Shown here one piece after another: positions 15,464 to 15,468 of a stretch of DNA of 15,468 nt (the stretch's first letter is position 1; every line of letters begins with the position of its first letter). This DNA is from Winogradskyella_A sp963966315 (GTDB lineage Bacteria; Bacteroidota; Bacteroidia; Flavobacteriales; Flavobacteriaceae), in assembly GCA_963966315.1 (NCBI GenBank), contig CAWZYX010000069.1, positions 1 to 15,468 of the forward strand. The letters run 5' to 3'. Under the pieces are notes generated by a model. The model did not search any database, had not been told where the DNA came from, and saw only the letters and a list, made by a program, of their open reading frames with translations. The position numbers and the translations under genes were made by a program.

Positions 15464-15468
15464 AATTA

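Overview
This window looks like the chromosome of a member of the Bacteroidetes, most probably a marine-type Flavobacteriaceae. The evidence is the protein content (RpoB, RpoC and EF-Tu of Bacteroidetes type, and a DUF3467 gene beside rpoC), the AT-rich spacers, A-rich stretches in place of Shine-Dalgarno sites before most start codons, and tRNA genes that do not encode CCA. I cannot name a genus from sequence alone.

Layout. The left end (1-1983) holds two plus-strand genes: prfC (release factor 3) and a small divergent [4Fe-4S] protein of the YjdI/Fer4_19 type. Everything else lies on the minus strand and is read from right to left: tRNA-Gly(TCC), a 177-bp spacer with palindromes and a possible tRNA relic, tRNA-Thr(GGT), tuf, a hairpin, tRNA-Trp(CCA), secE, nusG, rplK, rplA, rplJ, rplL, rpoB, rpoC, a strong intrinsic terminator, and last a DUF3467 gene that ends 17 bp from the convergent ferredoxin-like gene.

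Together the minus-strand block is the classic bacterial secE-nusG-rplKAJL-rpoBC cluster fused to an EF-Tu/tRNA cluster. It encodes the elongating aminoacyl-tRNA carrier, a translocon subunit, a transcription elongation/coupling factor, the L1 stalk and the L11/L10/L12 GTPase-associated stalk of the 50S subunit, and the two large RNA polymerase subunits. Tight spacing (6 bp secE-nusG, 8 bp rplK-rplA, 18 bp rplA-rplJ) suggests co-transcription. Three wider gaps (72 bp before rplK, 128 bp between rplL and rpoB, 83 bp between rpoB and rpoC) each contain structure that may regulate expression.

No mobile element, CRISPR array, prophage or novel multi-gene system is visible. The coding content is core housekeeping. 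The points most worth a second look are the uncharacterised DUF3467 protein at the end of the RNA polymerase cluster, the non-coding structures in the ribosomal/RNA polymerase operon, the odd tRNA-Gly/tRNA-Thr spacer, and the paired palindromes upstream of the ferredoxin-like gene.
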